From Rhipicephalus microplus (taxonomy: Eukaryota; Arthropoda; Arachnida; Ixodida; Ixodidae), in the NCBI RefSeq assembly GCF_043290135.1, contig NW_027464588.1:7572001-7636000 (forward strand): a stretch of 64,000 nt of DNA. The letters are read 5' to 3'. Each line of letters opens with the position of its first letter. Within the stretch, counting starts at the first letter, position 1. Shown here one piece after another: positions 23,239 through 35,589 of this stretch. The notes beneath the pieces were generated by a model. It was given only the letters and a program-made list of their open reading frames with translations, was not told the origin of the DNA and ran no database searches. The position numbers and the translations under genes are program-made.

Positions 23239-24370
23239 TGTCAAGGATCATCATCATCATCATCACCAGGATTGGGTGTTGTCTCTTGTACATCACAATG
23301 GCGCAGTCCGACAAGTGAAGCCTCTGCAGAAAGCCACTGGTACGTGTCTTCGTGGTTCGTCGGGAGCGCGGGCTTCTCTATCAAGGAACGCCGTTCACGC
23401 TTCCTCAGCGATGGGGTCCCACCCGCCACTTGAGCCACCCTTCAGACCACCTGTGGACGGCGTCCAGGCCTCCCCTGTGCTTCTAGGCCAGAACCTGATT
23501 GAAACCCTGCCACCATTTCATTGCAGGGATCCACACCGGCTCCCATGGCCTACATCCCCGTTGCGGTACATTTTCGAAGACGCACATACGCTCAGCCGCA
23601 CAGACACTTGGCTCCCAAGGGATGTTTCTTTTGAGAAAATCCAGACACCTAGCCACGCTGAGGCCACTGCCATTGAGAACTTGTGAAGACCAGCCCTCGT
23701 CCTGTTCCCTCCCAGCACACCAAGTCTGCACGCGACAGTTCGCCAGAAGTCACCAGCTAGACAACTTCAGAGTTCTGCTGTGCTATTGATGCCCAACCAT
23801 GATCTGCGTCACAAATCATTTCGAGAAATAGCACAAACGTTCACACGGCTCCCTCAAAGAGCGTCCCACTGCAGTTCAGTTCACCAACGGCGGTGGGACA
23901 AACACCAGCATTTCCAGGTTACTCTGCGACATTGGCGGAACAGTCAGGGCCGTCCGCCTGAGCGGTATTCTACGAGTTGTCAGGAAACGTTGTACCATGC
24001 ACGAGTTCAACCGCAGCGACAAAGCCATTTCCGCCCACCTGAGTACACACTGACAGATCTTCAAGCAGAGGCGCACCGTGGCGTTGACCGACCGGCTCTA
24101 GGCAGCCAGTGTCGTCCACCAGAGACGCTTCCCCCAGTCCGTCACTCCATGTTGCATTGTGGTTCGGGACGACCACCACGGTGCAGCCAAGCCCACCCAG
24201 CAAAAACTTTGCCGCCAGCTCCGCGCGCGCGCATGGCCGAGTGTCAAGACGAAGAAATACGCTGGTGCTCGGGCGCGTGGGCAGCTATGGAAAGGTAGAG
24301 GAAGAAGAGGGAGAATAAGAACAGCTGGCCAAGGATCGGGTGTTTTTCTTGTTCTCTGTCTAGTACATCA
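23239..24370 (+). mobile_element. Short decayed LTR element (non-autonomous?)
   Basis: The segment ending gtacatca occurs at 23288-23295 and again at 24363-24370. Each is preceded by ggattgggtgtt or ggatcgggtgtt, so the two look like LTR 3' ends. The right copy runs from tgtcaagacgaag at 24242; the left is internally deleted and carries an (atc)n run. A tggcgcagtcc motif three bases after the left LTR could be a primer binding site. The ~0.95-kb interior has weak open frames (23276-23686, 23780-24298) rich in Pro, His and Arg with no protease, RT or integrase. No target duplication is visible. Confidence 0.4.
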
Positions 24371-24599
24371 CGACATGCAAAAGAGATATTACGTCTCGTT
24401 CTGCCGAGAGAGGGGCCTCCATCTCGACCCCGACATTGACCTGCATTGTCAATGCCTGTTTGTCAACACTGAGCAAAAGTCTTTTGGCCTAATACTGATG
24501 CAGAACTAGCCTCAAAAACAAACACAAAATATTTTTGAAAACTACCTGTTTAAAAACGATGAATATTTTGAGTTTTGTCACGCACTACGTAGGACATTG

Positions 24600-24833
24600 A
24601 CAGGAAATTCTTGATAAATTCATATAAAAGCCTTGCACGCACGTGCCTAGATTACGGTGATATAACCTACCAGTTTGTGACACCATAAGCCCTAAAGATG
24701 CTCGACTACGAGACTTCCTGAATGCCTGACTGAACACACTTGATGATCCTGCCGCCCGGTTCTTGGCCGATCCCCCTTTGTGGGCGAGTGCCAGCAAAGA
24801 TGAAGGATGCAAGCAAGCAAGCAAGATGCTCGA
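24600..24833 (+). pseudogene. LINE 3' terminal fragment with (GCAA)n tail
   Basis: The reading from about 24740 (AARFLADPPLW) and the ending aagcaagcaagcaag resemble the C terminus and tail of a tick LINE. Only the extreme 3' end remains; the start is approximate. Confidence 0.4.
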
Positions 24834-25229
24834 CCCTGTCCACCAAATGCATTCGCCTTTCTGCAGGTGCTTTTCGAACTAGCTCTGTAAAAAGCCTGTA
24901 GGGAATATGAAATGAATGCGTCATCGCTCCACCTGCAGATGTTTTAAATGTCTTTGCTGTACATTCTGAAGGTTGAGGCAACCGAGAAACATCCCACTCT
25001 CTCAAGAGTTACTAATATGTCCAATTTTGCTTTGTTCAATAATCATCCTTCGCTGAGACAGCCCTACTGACTCCATGTGAGGAACCTTGATGAGGAAACT
25101 GGCGTGCCATTTCTAGAGCACCGTTTGACAGCTCTCGCATCATATGCGCCGCATAATAACCATATCCTAGAGGCAGATTATAAAGTGTGATTCATATTTC
25201 ATGGAAGGTACGAAGCATGCTACTACTGC

Positions 25230-26050
25230 AAATATCCACACGCACTTCGTCAAACTCCAACGCAAGTACACTTGCTTAAAATTTTTCACCGATGTTTCAA
25301 AGTCTCACACTGGTGGGTCCTATGCCACTGTTTGTTAATCCTTTTTTGATTCCAGTATTCTGCACACCAAAACAAGCATATTCATTTCAGAAGCTCATGC
25401 GATAGCTAGCCGTCAAGCATTTTAATGAAATACAACTACAAAGTGCGGCAATATACATGGATTAGCTGAGCATTGTAACAGGTTTGAAAACTGTGAAAAA
25501 CCATAAAACCCTTTTTTTGTCAGTTTACTCTCTTTATTCACTCTCTACACCCTCTGATGGCATGTTGTGGTGTGCATGGGTGTCAGGGCACTGTCAGATT
25601 GGAGAAATATGTTCGCGGATCAGCTCGCTGCATCCGCTAAACATAACGCTGGAGCTAACACATCCATAGCTGTCCCTGCCCTTGATCTGTGGCCTTTTCT
25701 ACGACAGGAGCTCAGGGAGTGCTGGCAGCTCCTACCAAATCAGCAAATGCCAAACAATTTACATGTAATCAAACTAAGGCTTTGAAATCGGTCAACAGTA
25801 TCTATATTACGCTACACAGAAGTCACACTTACCAGACTACCCATAGGACGCACACGCAGCAAACGTGCATGTTTACTGTTTCGCGGCAACCCACCTATTC
25901 GTGAGATTTCGAAAACTGCTCACGGATCTCCATGTTCTCGTTCAGTGTATACGATTTAGATGCTGTAAGAGAAAAGCACTTTTTATGGCCATTCCAACAG
26001 CAGTTTTCATTACATCCTATCATGCTCATCAGTGGGAACACGCTTTTTGA
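25230..26050 (+). pseudogene. LINE RNase H fragment, heavily degraded
   Basis: Reading in several frames gives FTDVSKSHTGGSYA (near 25287), a lost WVPGHC-like region near 25580, and LAASAKHNAGANTS (near 25627). These are in the order expected of a LINE RNase H and its C-terminal domain. Multiple stops and indels are present. It differs in sequence from both other LINEs here. Confidence 0.55.
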
Positions 26051-26199
26051 TCTGCAATAATTGTTCAAGTTTTCTTGAGATGTACATAGTTTTCACACCA
26101 TAACCCGTTCTGATCTGTTTTTTTCCCTTTTTGGTATTGGGAGTGTAGTGAAGAGGAATGCCCACTACTAAAGCGACGTCGACACATTGGCGCGAGACA

Positions 26200-27260
26200 C
26201 GAGCTAAGACTGCCTGGTTGTTGCTGCGACGCTGCCCTACACCCGGCCAGCTCTTGCTGCTTTTGTACAGACGCTGATACCACTGTTGACCTTGCATTTA
26301 CATTATATTTTGGTGGAGAGTGCTGCGGTCTTCCCCAGTCCTGGAACTGCGTAGCCGAAAACTGCCGTCTGTCATGCTTGACGACGCTGTCTTCACACCC
26401 CCACCGGCTTCGCCACGCAGGACCTGTCCCGGTGCCCAGCTCTTACGAGAGCCCGACATCTTCTGCGGCACCGACGAGAAAGACGTTGAGGATTGGCTGG
26501 AATCTTATGAACGAGCCAGCGCTACTAACAAATGGGACGATCCCACAAAGCTTGGTACTGTGATGTTTTATTTAACGAATGTTGCCAAGCTGTGGTACAG
26601 AAACCATGAGGCGGATATCCCCACTTGGACGACCTTCAAAGCCTGCATCGCAGATGTTTTTGTACGCCCTGGTGTGCGCAAACATCGCGCAGAACAACGT
26701 CTACGAAGCCGGTCCCAACAAACTGGCGAGACATTCACTAGCTACATCAAGGACATCCTCGACCTCTGCCGGCGTGTCGACCCGACGATGGCGGAAACTG
26801 ACAAGGTACGACACATCATGAAAGGCATTTCCGACGACGCCTTTCAAATGCTGCTCTCGAAGAACCCTGTCACCATCTCTGAGCTCATAGAGTTGTGTCA
26901 GAGTTTCGACGAGCTCCGATGACAGCGTCTTCTCACGCGATGCCCTAACGTCGCGGATGACACACTGTCAAGCCTAACCACCACATCTGACCATGAGTCC
27001 CTGCTATCGCAGATCAAGGTGTTTGTTCGTGCGGAAGTCGCTCGTCAGCTATCGCTGCAATCGACAGTCGGCCAACCACAGTCACCTTTTCCAGCAAACC
27101 TTCGCCAGGCCATCCAGGAGCAAGTTTGCGCGGCTCTGCCATCTGCCGTGACGCTTCACCGTTGCCGACCCCCGTTGCCGGTGCCGAAGTAAATGCACCT
27201 CTAAGCTATTCTGAAGTGGCCGCTCGACCACCTCTTCAGGCTTTTACGTCACTGCCATCA
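26200..27260 (+). pseudogene. Gypsy-type gag fragment (family B), truncated
   Basis: A primer-binding-site-like tggtggagagtgctg at 26311 is followed by an open frame 26320-26922. Its product has the retrotransposon gag pattern (PDIFCGTDEKDVEDWLESYE, then a W-rich core). After one TGA at 26920-26922 the same frame continues to about 27190 with conserved gag C-terminal text. No zinc knuckle, protease, RT or integrase follows, so only a 5' piece of the element is present. It uses a similar PBS to the complete element at 51 kb, but the gag is clearly another family. Confidence 0.65.
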
Positions 27261-28104
27261 GCTGTGCCACCGCAACAATGGGGACACCGGTTGGTCACTT
27301 GCATTGCATTGTTCATTTGACAATCTACTTGCTGCGTCCCCGTAGCACCAATAGTGCACAGCATGATTCCTTATTAATCCATCACCGTATTGTTTGAAGC
27401 TATCTTACCCGGTGCGAGCGGGCTGTTTTGCGAAGTTCGCGACATCAACAAAGCACGATGTACTACTGGTGCGTGCATGTCCACATTCGTGACAAGAAGG
27501 TACTTGCCGAATCAATTTGCGTATCAGTGAGAGCGTAAGAAAATGATTCGAAGAAACCGCCATTCAAGAAGCACATCTTGCTGCGTTATAGTACTGAGCG
27601 AAGAATTCACAAAGCGTGAGATCTGGGCAGCTATAAAGATGGCCATTTCGCGTCGCTCTAAAGCACGGTTCACAAAGCTTTTGTATATTGTTGGTCCATA
27701 ATGTTCTTGCTCCGGGAATCCTGCGAAACCTTCTGCGAACGTGCTCGACGAGCGTTTGGAGCAGGCATGGGACCACGTTTTACCTCTACGTTTGGTTGCC
27801 AGAACGCTTCAGTCTCCCTCTTTTTTGTTTTGCCCAGAAAGTAGAGAAGGCGCACTCCTTAAAAATAATGACTTTTTTTTCGGTCAAAGCTAGATGAAAA
27901 CTACAGCTTGTATGCTCTAAGACAGCGCATATACTCTTTTTCATCTATAACGCACAATATACCTTGTGCGTTATAAGCAGTTTAATCTGAAACTTGATTG
28001 CTTTGGAATAAGCGTACGAAGCTTTTTGAACGCAACTTGTATTTGTGCTGTTGCTATTGATTCTCGTTCCACGTTCATACTATGTTATTATCTGCATCAA
28101 TGAA
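27261..28104. other. Unassigned stretch
   Basis: No gene or repeat recognised. Open frames are short and overlap on both strands. Confidence 0.4.
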
Positions 28105-28325
28105 TGAGTGGCTATAGGGCGCTCGGCTGCTGCCCAAAGGTCGCTGGTTGAATTCCGGCCCGGGCAGTCGCAATTTAGTGAAGAGGAAATGGTAGAGAAC
28201 AGTGTACTGTGCAATATAAGTGCACGTTAGAGAACACCAGATGGTCAAAATTTCCGAAACCCACCGCTGCGCCAGCCTTTATCATTATAGCCTGGTTTCG
28301 AGCCTTATAAGACGCCACATTTTAT
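28105..28325 (+). mobile_element. Ruka-like SINE, strongly diverged
   Basis: A head remnant (ggcgctcggctgctgccc, ggttgaattccgg) and body (gcacgttagagaacaccagatggtcaaaatttccg) are in the family order, with many substitutions. No clear target duplication. Confidence 0.6.
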
Positions 28326-28669
28326 TAGTATACTGTGATATTGTGAAAGCGGCCAACTTGTCACGCCAGATGGTAACGTCCTAGCGCTCTACATAAGCGA
28401 TTTATGGCGACACAACTTAGTTACACGAGACCTTCGACATATCTAATTACTATCCTTCACTAGGTCTTATTCAATATTAGGTCGCTATCACCTATAGAAA
28501 AACTGACTTTAAATAGCAATGCGCTCTCAGCAAGCGGCTGTATTTAGGGCGTCTCATCGACACTCATCAATAACTGTGAAGAGTGAAAAAAAATAAGAAG
28601 ACAGGCACCCGTAGCGTGAAGCCACAGGAATTTCCACACGAATCTTTCAGAAAGAGAAGCTTCTCAGTT

Positions 28670-28770
28670 GCCGTAAAATTTGTCCTGGTCTGGGGCTTGA
28701 ACTCAAGACCAACACCTTTCCAGAGTGGTTGCTCTGGTAATTGAGGTAACCAAGACGCTAGCAATAAACA
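28670..28770 (-). mobile_element. tRNA-like SINE head (family 3), minus strand
   Basis: On the minus strand it reads ggttacctcaattaccagag (A-box-like) and then gagttcaagcccca (B-box-like), spaced as in a tRNA. The gene-like cloverleaf is degenerate, so it is called a tRNA-derived repeat and not a tRNA. Confidence 0.45.
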
Positions 28771-29854
28771 GCGCCATTGCGAATTCATCAACAACTACAA
28801 TCACATGGAGACAAGTATTGCAAAAGAGTTCTGCGGAAACTCGCAAGGTTGAATGTTTTGAAATCCGCAATTTCAAAACACGCAAAGTTTAAACCCTAAA
28901 ACAGGATGAATTTCCTCGGCAACTAAGAAGCTTTTCTTTCTCAGTACTCCGCACGTATATATCTTGTGGCTGTGTGCTTTGTGGGTTAAAAAGTAAATAT
29001 GTCCTTTCGTTCACATTTGCTGGTGCGTGTGTGCAAAACAAGTAAATTGATTTTCTCAAATGTAATTTGTATTGAAAGGAAATATTTTATTACGTTATAA
29101 AATTGTTGCTTACAAGTGGCAAAATCTAGGAACTAAGACACATCGGAGGACAGCAGACATTTTGCATACATATCACATTTCATATGCCCCGATTGAAGCT
29201 TTTGTGGGGTGGACGACAAGAACAAAATGCAATACAGATGCGCGCCACACTTTACAGGCTATTTTAACATACTTATTCTGCGAAAAAGCTCACTGAATGC
29301 TCATATCATATCTCCACTAAGTTAAAAGGCGGTTAAAATACTGTATACAGCATTCAACATGCCACGTCATTATTATTATCGTAAAACAGTTGGTAACCAG
29401 AATTTGCGAACCGTTTTCCCAAGTCAGAACCTAAAAACAGCAATTGGTTACCACCGAAATTCTCAAGTTATAGCATCTTAAAGCAGTCGAGTTACACTGC
29501 TCAAACACCTAGGAAGGGCTCGATACAAAGACTGTTTGAACTGTGTTCAATGCATGAGAACATTTGTACGCTCAGCAGAATACCTAATAGCCACAGCTAA
29601 AGTCCACTACCACAACCCAACAATGAATTTACCCATACCTCCGGCTGTGCGAGACACAACGAGACATGAGCGTCCGAATAGTGTTTCCCAACATGGTAAG
29701 TTTTGAAATTTCTTGTTTTGCTTTAAAATCATTCGGTCGACTTAACATCTTAGAGAACGTGCACAATAGGGACACAGACGTCTTGTTAGAAGCATTATTT
29801 GGCTTTCTTCTAAATAAATAGACCATGCCAGCTGGCTACCTTCTATCTCAGTGG
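28771..29854. other. Unassigned stretch
   Basis: No coding, RNA or repeat feature supported. Confidence 0.4.
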
Positions 29855-30794
29855 TGGAAGTAGGGCTGTGCTCAGCACAATCTCACTTTCTATTGGGATC
29901 ATCCTGCTCAGATAGGTCATCATATACGGTCTTCCGCACATGCGACGGCATACTTGCAGGTGTGCTTGTATACCCCTTTTGTTTAGCTATCTCTGGCTTA
30001 TCATATCTGTATTCACATTCCAAATCAGGCCCTTCTGCTCCAATTGTCAGTCCTTCACTTGGTGCCCCCCCCCAAAATAGTGCTACTTGATATTCCAGCC
30101 GATGCTACACAAGAATGCGCTACCAATATTTAAGACGTTTTTTAAGAAATTCGCTGCCATCATCCTGATTAACATTTGAATTTCTTTCAATAGAGCTATT
30201 CTGAGGTACCGTACCTCGGTAACGGTGTCCATGCTCTGAGAAGTTCCACAACATATCCTTCAGGGAACACTCCTGTTCTCTTTTAAAGAGGTTCTTTGCC
30301 TGATCAAGCTCCGTAAAACTGTTTCTAGCCTCTCGCGCATCGACTATGCATGGTGCGTTGGCAAGTTTACCCTCCGGTAAGTGGTGCCCTGTCGTCCTTG
30401 CAGAAAGCTTGGATAAAGCTTTCCTTTCACACTCAGGCTCTGTGGGTTGAGGAGCTGCTTGCAATGGTGGGAAATACCTATTCATGACCGCTTAGCCTTC
30501 TTTTCAATCAAAAAGCGCCTAAGATTTCGCAAGATGGACGTGAAGCGACAATTTTTTTTTTCAACACCACATTCTCACGAGCCAGCTCCGCCTCAAGCTG
30601 TGCACACGCATCGCGCTCCTCTCGCTCGTGACATGCACGTGCCTTACGCCCGCTCTGCCTGCTCACGTAGAGCCTCGTGTTCGGCGGCAAACTTCTCTCG
30701 TTCACAAGCTTCCTACTCTCGCATCCACTCCTTCAGTTTTTTTATAGTGAGGCATAGCTTCTCAGCACCGCTACTCAGCTCAAGTAAATACTAG
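29855..30794 (-). pseudogene. Degraded charged coiled-coil protein reading
   Basis: Successive minus-strand frames appear to join into one protein-like reading. 30790-30510 encodes Glu/Arg/Lys-rich heptad-like text (KLKEWMRE, EHEALREQAER, ACHEREERDACAQLEAEL). A 121-codon frame 30485-30120 follows. After a shift at a run of eight C residues (30066-30073), 30070-29860 reads EYQVALFW to DDLSEQDDPNRK before a stop. At least one in-frame stop and two frameshifts make it inactive. The family is not recognised; a transposon ORF or a cellular pseudogene are both possible. Confidence 0.35.
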
Positions 30795-30805
30795 TGGTGG
30801 TAGAT

Positions 30806-31048
30806 TGATAGGTGGAGTTTAACATCCCAAAACGGCCATATGATTATGAGAGACGCCGTAAAAGAGAGCTCCAGAAATTTCGATTACGTGGGGTTCTTTA
30901 ACGAGCACCCAAATCTCACCATAAGGGCCGCCTACAGTATCTTCGCCTCCATAAAAAAATTCGCCGCCTCAGCTGATGTCTGATGCTTTGACCTGTGGGT
31001 CACAAGCCGAGTAGTACCTTAGCCACTACACCCTTTCGGTGGAACCCA
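30806..31048 (-). mobile_element. Ruka-like SINE, minus strand
   Basis: The reverse-orientation body (attatgagagacgccgt, ggggttctttaacg) and head remnant (tgtgggtcacaagccg, agtaccttagccactaca) are present. It is moderately diverged. Confidence 0.8.
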
Positions 31049-33200
31049 AGTTGCGCTTATTATGTTCCTTTCGAAACAAGAGAAATCATCCTCACCCCAC
31101 CTTAAACACCATTGTGATGGGATTGTTCAAAAGTGCATTCTAAGAACTGTGTTGCCCCAGGGACGAAAACGTTTGTAACAAAAATGGCGAGGCTGTTTTA
31201 TGTTTCCTTCGATTTATCGAAACTACACACGTAAGTGTACAACAACGATACTATATGGGAACGTAACATGATAAAACCCGGAAACAACCTAAACAACAAC
31301 GCAAATTCTGAGTTCTAACACGAGAGTGTCTCAGCTGTGAGTGCTTGAAGGTTTTGCGGGGCTTGGCTACGTGAAAGAGTTGTAGCGTGGTATTGTCGGC
31401 ACCACAGAAATTCGACGAAGGGTAGGGCAATGCTCAGGTGTATGCACGATGAAGCAGTTAGGCGACGAAGACTTTTCTTCAGACGCTTGGACCGAGTACC
31501 GCAGCCAAGCACTCGGGCCTACGTCCGACAGTGGACCTGGTGGTTACGGTAGCTTGCCGCTGGCTCCGTGGACCATCAAAGTTTGAGGTGAAGCGAAGCA
31601 GGCCGCTTGGACTCTTCAACTTTTGATCACCTTCTTCTTGCTTCCGCCCGAAGAAACACCACCTTCGCAATTGCCTGGCACTCCACTCCACGCACCCTAC
31701 TCTCTCCCCTGGCCTCGTGTCCGCACGAGGCTCTCGTTTCTCTTCTACGCCTTTCAAGTTAACCACGCATGCTTGCACGTGCACCAGTGTCCTCATCGTT
31801 GTGTTTCACCATCGCACACATGGAAGAAATGCAGATATTTTGCGCGTTTATCACATCACTGTTTGTGTGTGCGTATGTATATATAGACAAGAAATATAGA
31901 ATAGTTTTCAGGAAGCGTAGAAGCCCGGTTCCCTTGGCTACACTACTGGTGTTTTTTCTATAACATGCCACACAAATAACATAAATCGCTGGCTGCAGAA
32001 TACTCCTGCGTTGATGAGGGATGAATATGAACGAATAACATTCAGTGACACGCTTTTTTATTGTCGTGCGACCGTGTAGTTAGTGGAACAATTGAGTGAA
32101 CTTGATAAATATGTTGAAAAGTAACAAACATAGAATCGGCATGAAACAAAAAACTATACACAGTGAATAAGTAACCTTTCCTGGCACTTTGACTGCTCTT
32201 TACCTCAATACACAGCAAAGCATGCTTTTTCATTTACTTTACTTCATACACTCCCCACTAATATGAGCACTTATTGCATGTGTTCCAGAGAGCAACGAAG
32301 CATTTCATTGCGATAAAGCTGCGCTCAAACGCAGGTGACCGCTATAGCGCATCTTCGATGCACTTACTGAAAACTCTACATGTGAGCTATAACTCTTGAA
32401 ACATCACAACGGAGTATTACTGCGATCAAAAAGGGAGCCTAAAATGCCTCTACTGGCGGCCCTTTTGCTCTAGTTTTTCGATTAGAAATACCATTTGCTG
32501 CGTCATTGAAGGCGACGCGGAATACTATTTCTTCTTAAAGCCACAGCGAAAATCTATAACTGTGCTATTGATAAATCATAGAGGCAAGTTTTGCATATTT
32601 TCAATCAGTCCATGTGGTAAAAAAGCTATCATGTATCTTAAACAAAGAAAAACCTTCTAAACAGACATTCTTCCCGCAGCTTGGAGAACTAACCTAGCAA
32701 TGTTTTATTGACCACTTTCGGTACCGTTACCACCGCAACACTTGCTGTCAGACCACAGCGATCTTCTCTCTACCTCAAATAATGAAAATAACATCTACGC
32801 TATTTTCTTCTGTGATTTGTTGCGGAGATAAATCACTCGATACTTGCACTAGTAGGAGAATTGAGCCAGACCAATCCGTGCCTCTGTTGGAGTCATATTG
32901 ATAGTCGCCTTAAGAGTACCGATTTTTGGGGCGGAAACTTGGAGTATAAATAAGATACCCGAGATAAACTTTGGAGCTAAGCAGCGTTTGGTGGTACAGA
33001 AAATAGCATAGCAGTGAAAGATAGGAAAGCCAGCATAATACATCACGAAACGAATGAAAATTTGGTAACCAGTTTAATTGCCACGCACGTTCCTTATCTG
33101 AACCCTTGTTTGATTCAGCTTTCACCCACGAGCTTGTCAGCAATGCTCAGCGTGAACTGTGCCTCACTGTTCGAGAAGGTTCGCGATTACTGTAGAATGT
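31049..33200. other. Unassigned stretch
   Basis: No gene, RNA or repeat family could be supported. A GC-richer zone (31490-31800) has overlapping frames on both strands, none with a recognisable domain. Confidence 0.4.
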
Positions 33201-33279
33201 TCTCTTAATACTGCGTACACTTGTGGTTATTCCAAAGCTTTCGACACGACAAGTGATAAGACCAGAATATTCAATGGCA

Positions 33280-34545
33280 GATGTATGATTGTCGACACGC
33301 TTGACCGCTTGTTAGTTGATCGACGGCCGACGCTGTGTTCGCCACTTTCAATGCCAATTAGTACTGCTGTAGTCTGATGTTCATTTTCCAGGCCACAAGT
33401 TCAGCCAAACAATAAGCTCCCTCTTGTCATCTGTCGCCGACGACGACGTCACGGACACATGAAATTTGGTGGAGGTTCTTCCCTACTCATGTTCGGTTCA
33501 CCCCCTTGAAGCCGTGAGCTCAGCCCACGTCGTGAAGAAGACACTGACACCGTCAGTGACGGTCGAGCCAGCCACAGATTGCAGAGACTTCTTCACCTAC
33601 TGACCCGCAGGTCGCGGGTTCAAATCCCGGCTGTGGCGGCTCCATTTCCGATGGAGGCGGAAATGTTGTAGGCCCGTGTGCTTCGATTTGGATGCACGTT
33701 AAAGAACCCCAGGTGGTCAAAATTTCCGGAACCCTCCACTACGGCGTCTCTCATAATCATATGGTGGTTTTGGGACGTTAAACCCCACATATCAATCAAT
33801 CAAGACTTCTTCACCTCTTCCACCCAAACTCTGACCCTTACAAGACAACACATGAGCTACGACGACGAAGCAAGCCGCCACGATGACAACACCTGCGCAG
33901 CCTACACCTCTGCTCCTTTGCGAGCTCCGAATGAGCCGCCGAAATTCCGACGGTCATCGTGCGAGGAACCGGAGAGCTGGTTGGAATTGTATGAACGGGT
34001 GGCCATTTTCAAGAAATAAAACAATGAAGACAAGCCAAGGCATGTGTATACTTCGCCGTAAAAGACGCTGCTAAAACGTGGTTCGAAAACCAAGAGTTGA
34101 CGATAAAGTCAAGTGAAGTTTTCTGAACAGGGTTCTTGGCTATTTTCATCAGCTTCGTCCACAAAGAGAAAGCCGAAACTCTTTTTGGATCCCGAACCCA
34201 ACTACCCAGTGAAGGCATCATGCTCTTGATGGAAGAAATGTCCTGACTATTCTACTACGCAGACTTCAAAATGCCTGAAGATAAGAAAGTTCGCTTCCTA
34301 ATGCGAAGCATTAAACAGAAACTTTCGCGGGCTTGATGCAGAGCCCACTAAACAGTGTACAAGAGCTTGTCTTGGAAGCGACTACTATCGAGAAGACCCT
34401 GGACATGCAACACCACCAGTACAATCGTCATTCGACTCCTCAATTCAGAGATATTCAAGGGCTCAACTCCGCCGAGCTGCGTGAAACGATCAGTGCGATC
34501 GTGCAGGAAGAGCTGTGAGAGAGACCTACTTGCAGATCGTAGGAA
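33280..34545 (+). pseudogene. Gypsy LTR end plus gag fragment (family A), split by a SINE
   Basis: 33290-33466 resembles the 3' half of the LTR of the complete element at 51 kb (cgacacgcttgaccgcttgt, gttgatcgacggccgacgct). A tggtggaggttctt primer-site-like sequence follows at 33467. Gag-like reading follows: an EEPESWLELYERVA block near 33965, then readings near 34270-34520 matching the complete element's gag C-terminal half. Many stops and frameshifts are present. A SINE with target duplication interrupts the leader at 33599-33802. This is an older relative of the 51-kb element. Confidence 0.7.
33599..33802 (+). mobile_element. Ruka-like SINE, 5'-truncated, with target duplication
   Basis: It starts within the tRNA-like head (gacccgcaggtcgcgggttc) and ends cacatatcaatcaatca. 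It is flanked by agacttcttcacct at 33585-33598 and 33803-33816, a perfect 14-bp target duplication. It is inserted in the truncated Gypsy gag leader. Confidence 0.9.
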
Positions 34546-35589
34546 GGATAATTATGGCCGTTATCTAACCTTCCGTAGTTTCTAGTTGATTAGCATAGTT
34601 CACTCTCAAACGTTAAGCCCAAAGCCCTGGATGCACGCTTAAAATTTTCGAAATATTCACTCATCAGAAACTTTCGTCACTGACGAGACAAAAAGACATG
34701 TACTTTTTTGGAACTCTAGGTGCCATTCGAAATCAGTTCGAGTGTAGGAATGAAACAAAATGGCTGTCACTTAAAGAGACAAAACTCAAGTTATGGCAAT
34801 GCCTCCTATTTAGAGTTTCTTCTCATCAGAGCCACTGTTAGGCCAACGTCGAACCCATGAATGAGTCGCACTCGGAATCATATCGTTTTCTTCATACGAA
34901 GGCCTCATTAATTACGCAGCACTGAATGGGCTCGTGCATTCAATGTTCTTACAGGTAACTGAGAAGGCCAATCAAGCCTCATCCACCATTCAAAACTCAT
35001 CACATGATGCACCAACATTTTCCTCTGTACAACAGGAAAACTAATGGGTTGAATTAATTAAGCCCAATGCGCTGTCGAGTTATCTGTCACAACTTCGAAC
35101 ATCACAGTTTTAGTCCGTTTGGCATCAAAAAAGTCTCACAAAATAGTGGCCCTTTGAAAACGCTTGTGTCTGGGTGACTGCAACAGGTTTCATTCGGTGG
35201 AACTGCTGCGTTCTGTCTGATTAGCATTTAGTGAAATATAACCCCCCATCCCTTCAATTACAAACTTAACTATCAAGTGGGTGTCCTTTTAGTAGCTTTC
35301 TACCTCATGAATACAGAAGATCATCATTTTGAAGGAGGTCCAAGCAATGCCGTGGCAATTTGTGAATTGAAAATTATAAAGTTGCGTGGATTCACCGTAC
35401 AAGTTTGACAGACAAACCAGATGTGTGACAAGCGCTTTAAAAGCAACGTCTGATTACCTTCGTGCATGCTAGATATAGAAACACAGAGAGCCTGATCAAG
35501 TTTCTTTTAGTTAATTTTTTGCTGTAGCTTAGAGAGTAAGGTGGGAATATTGCTTCGCATGTGTACTCCTCGTGCTTTCCATATTTCAT
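34546..35589. other. Unassigned stretch
   Basis: No feature supported; AT-rich with short chance frames. Confidence 0.4.
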
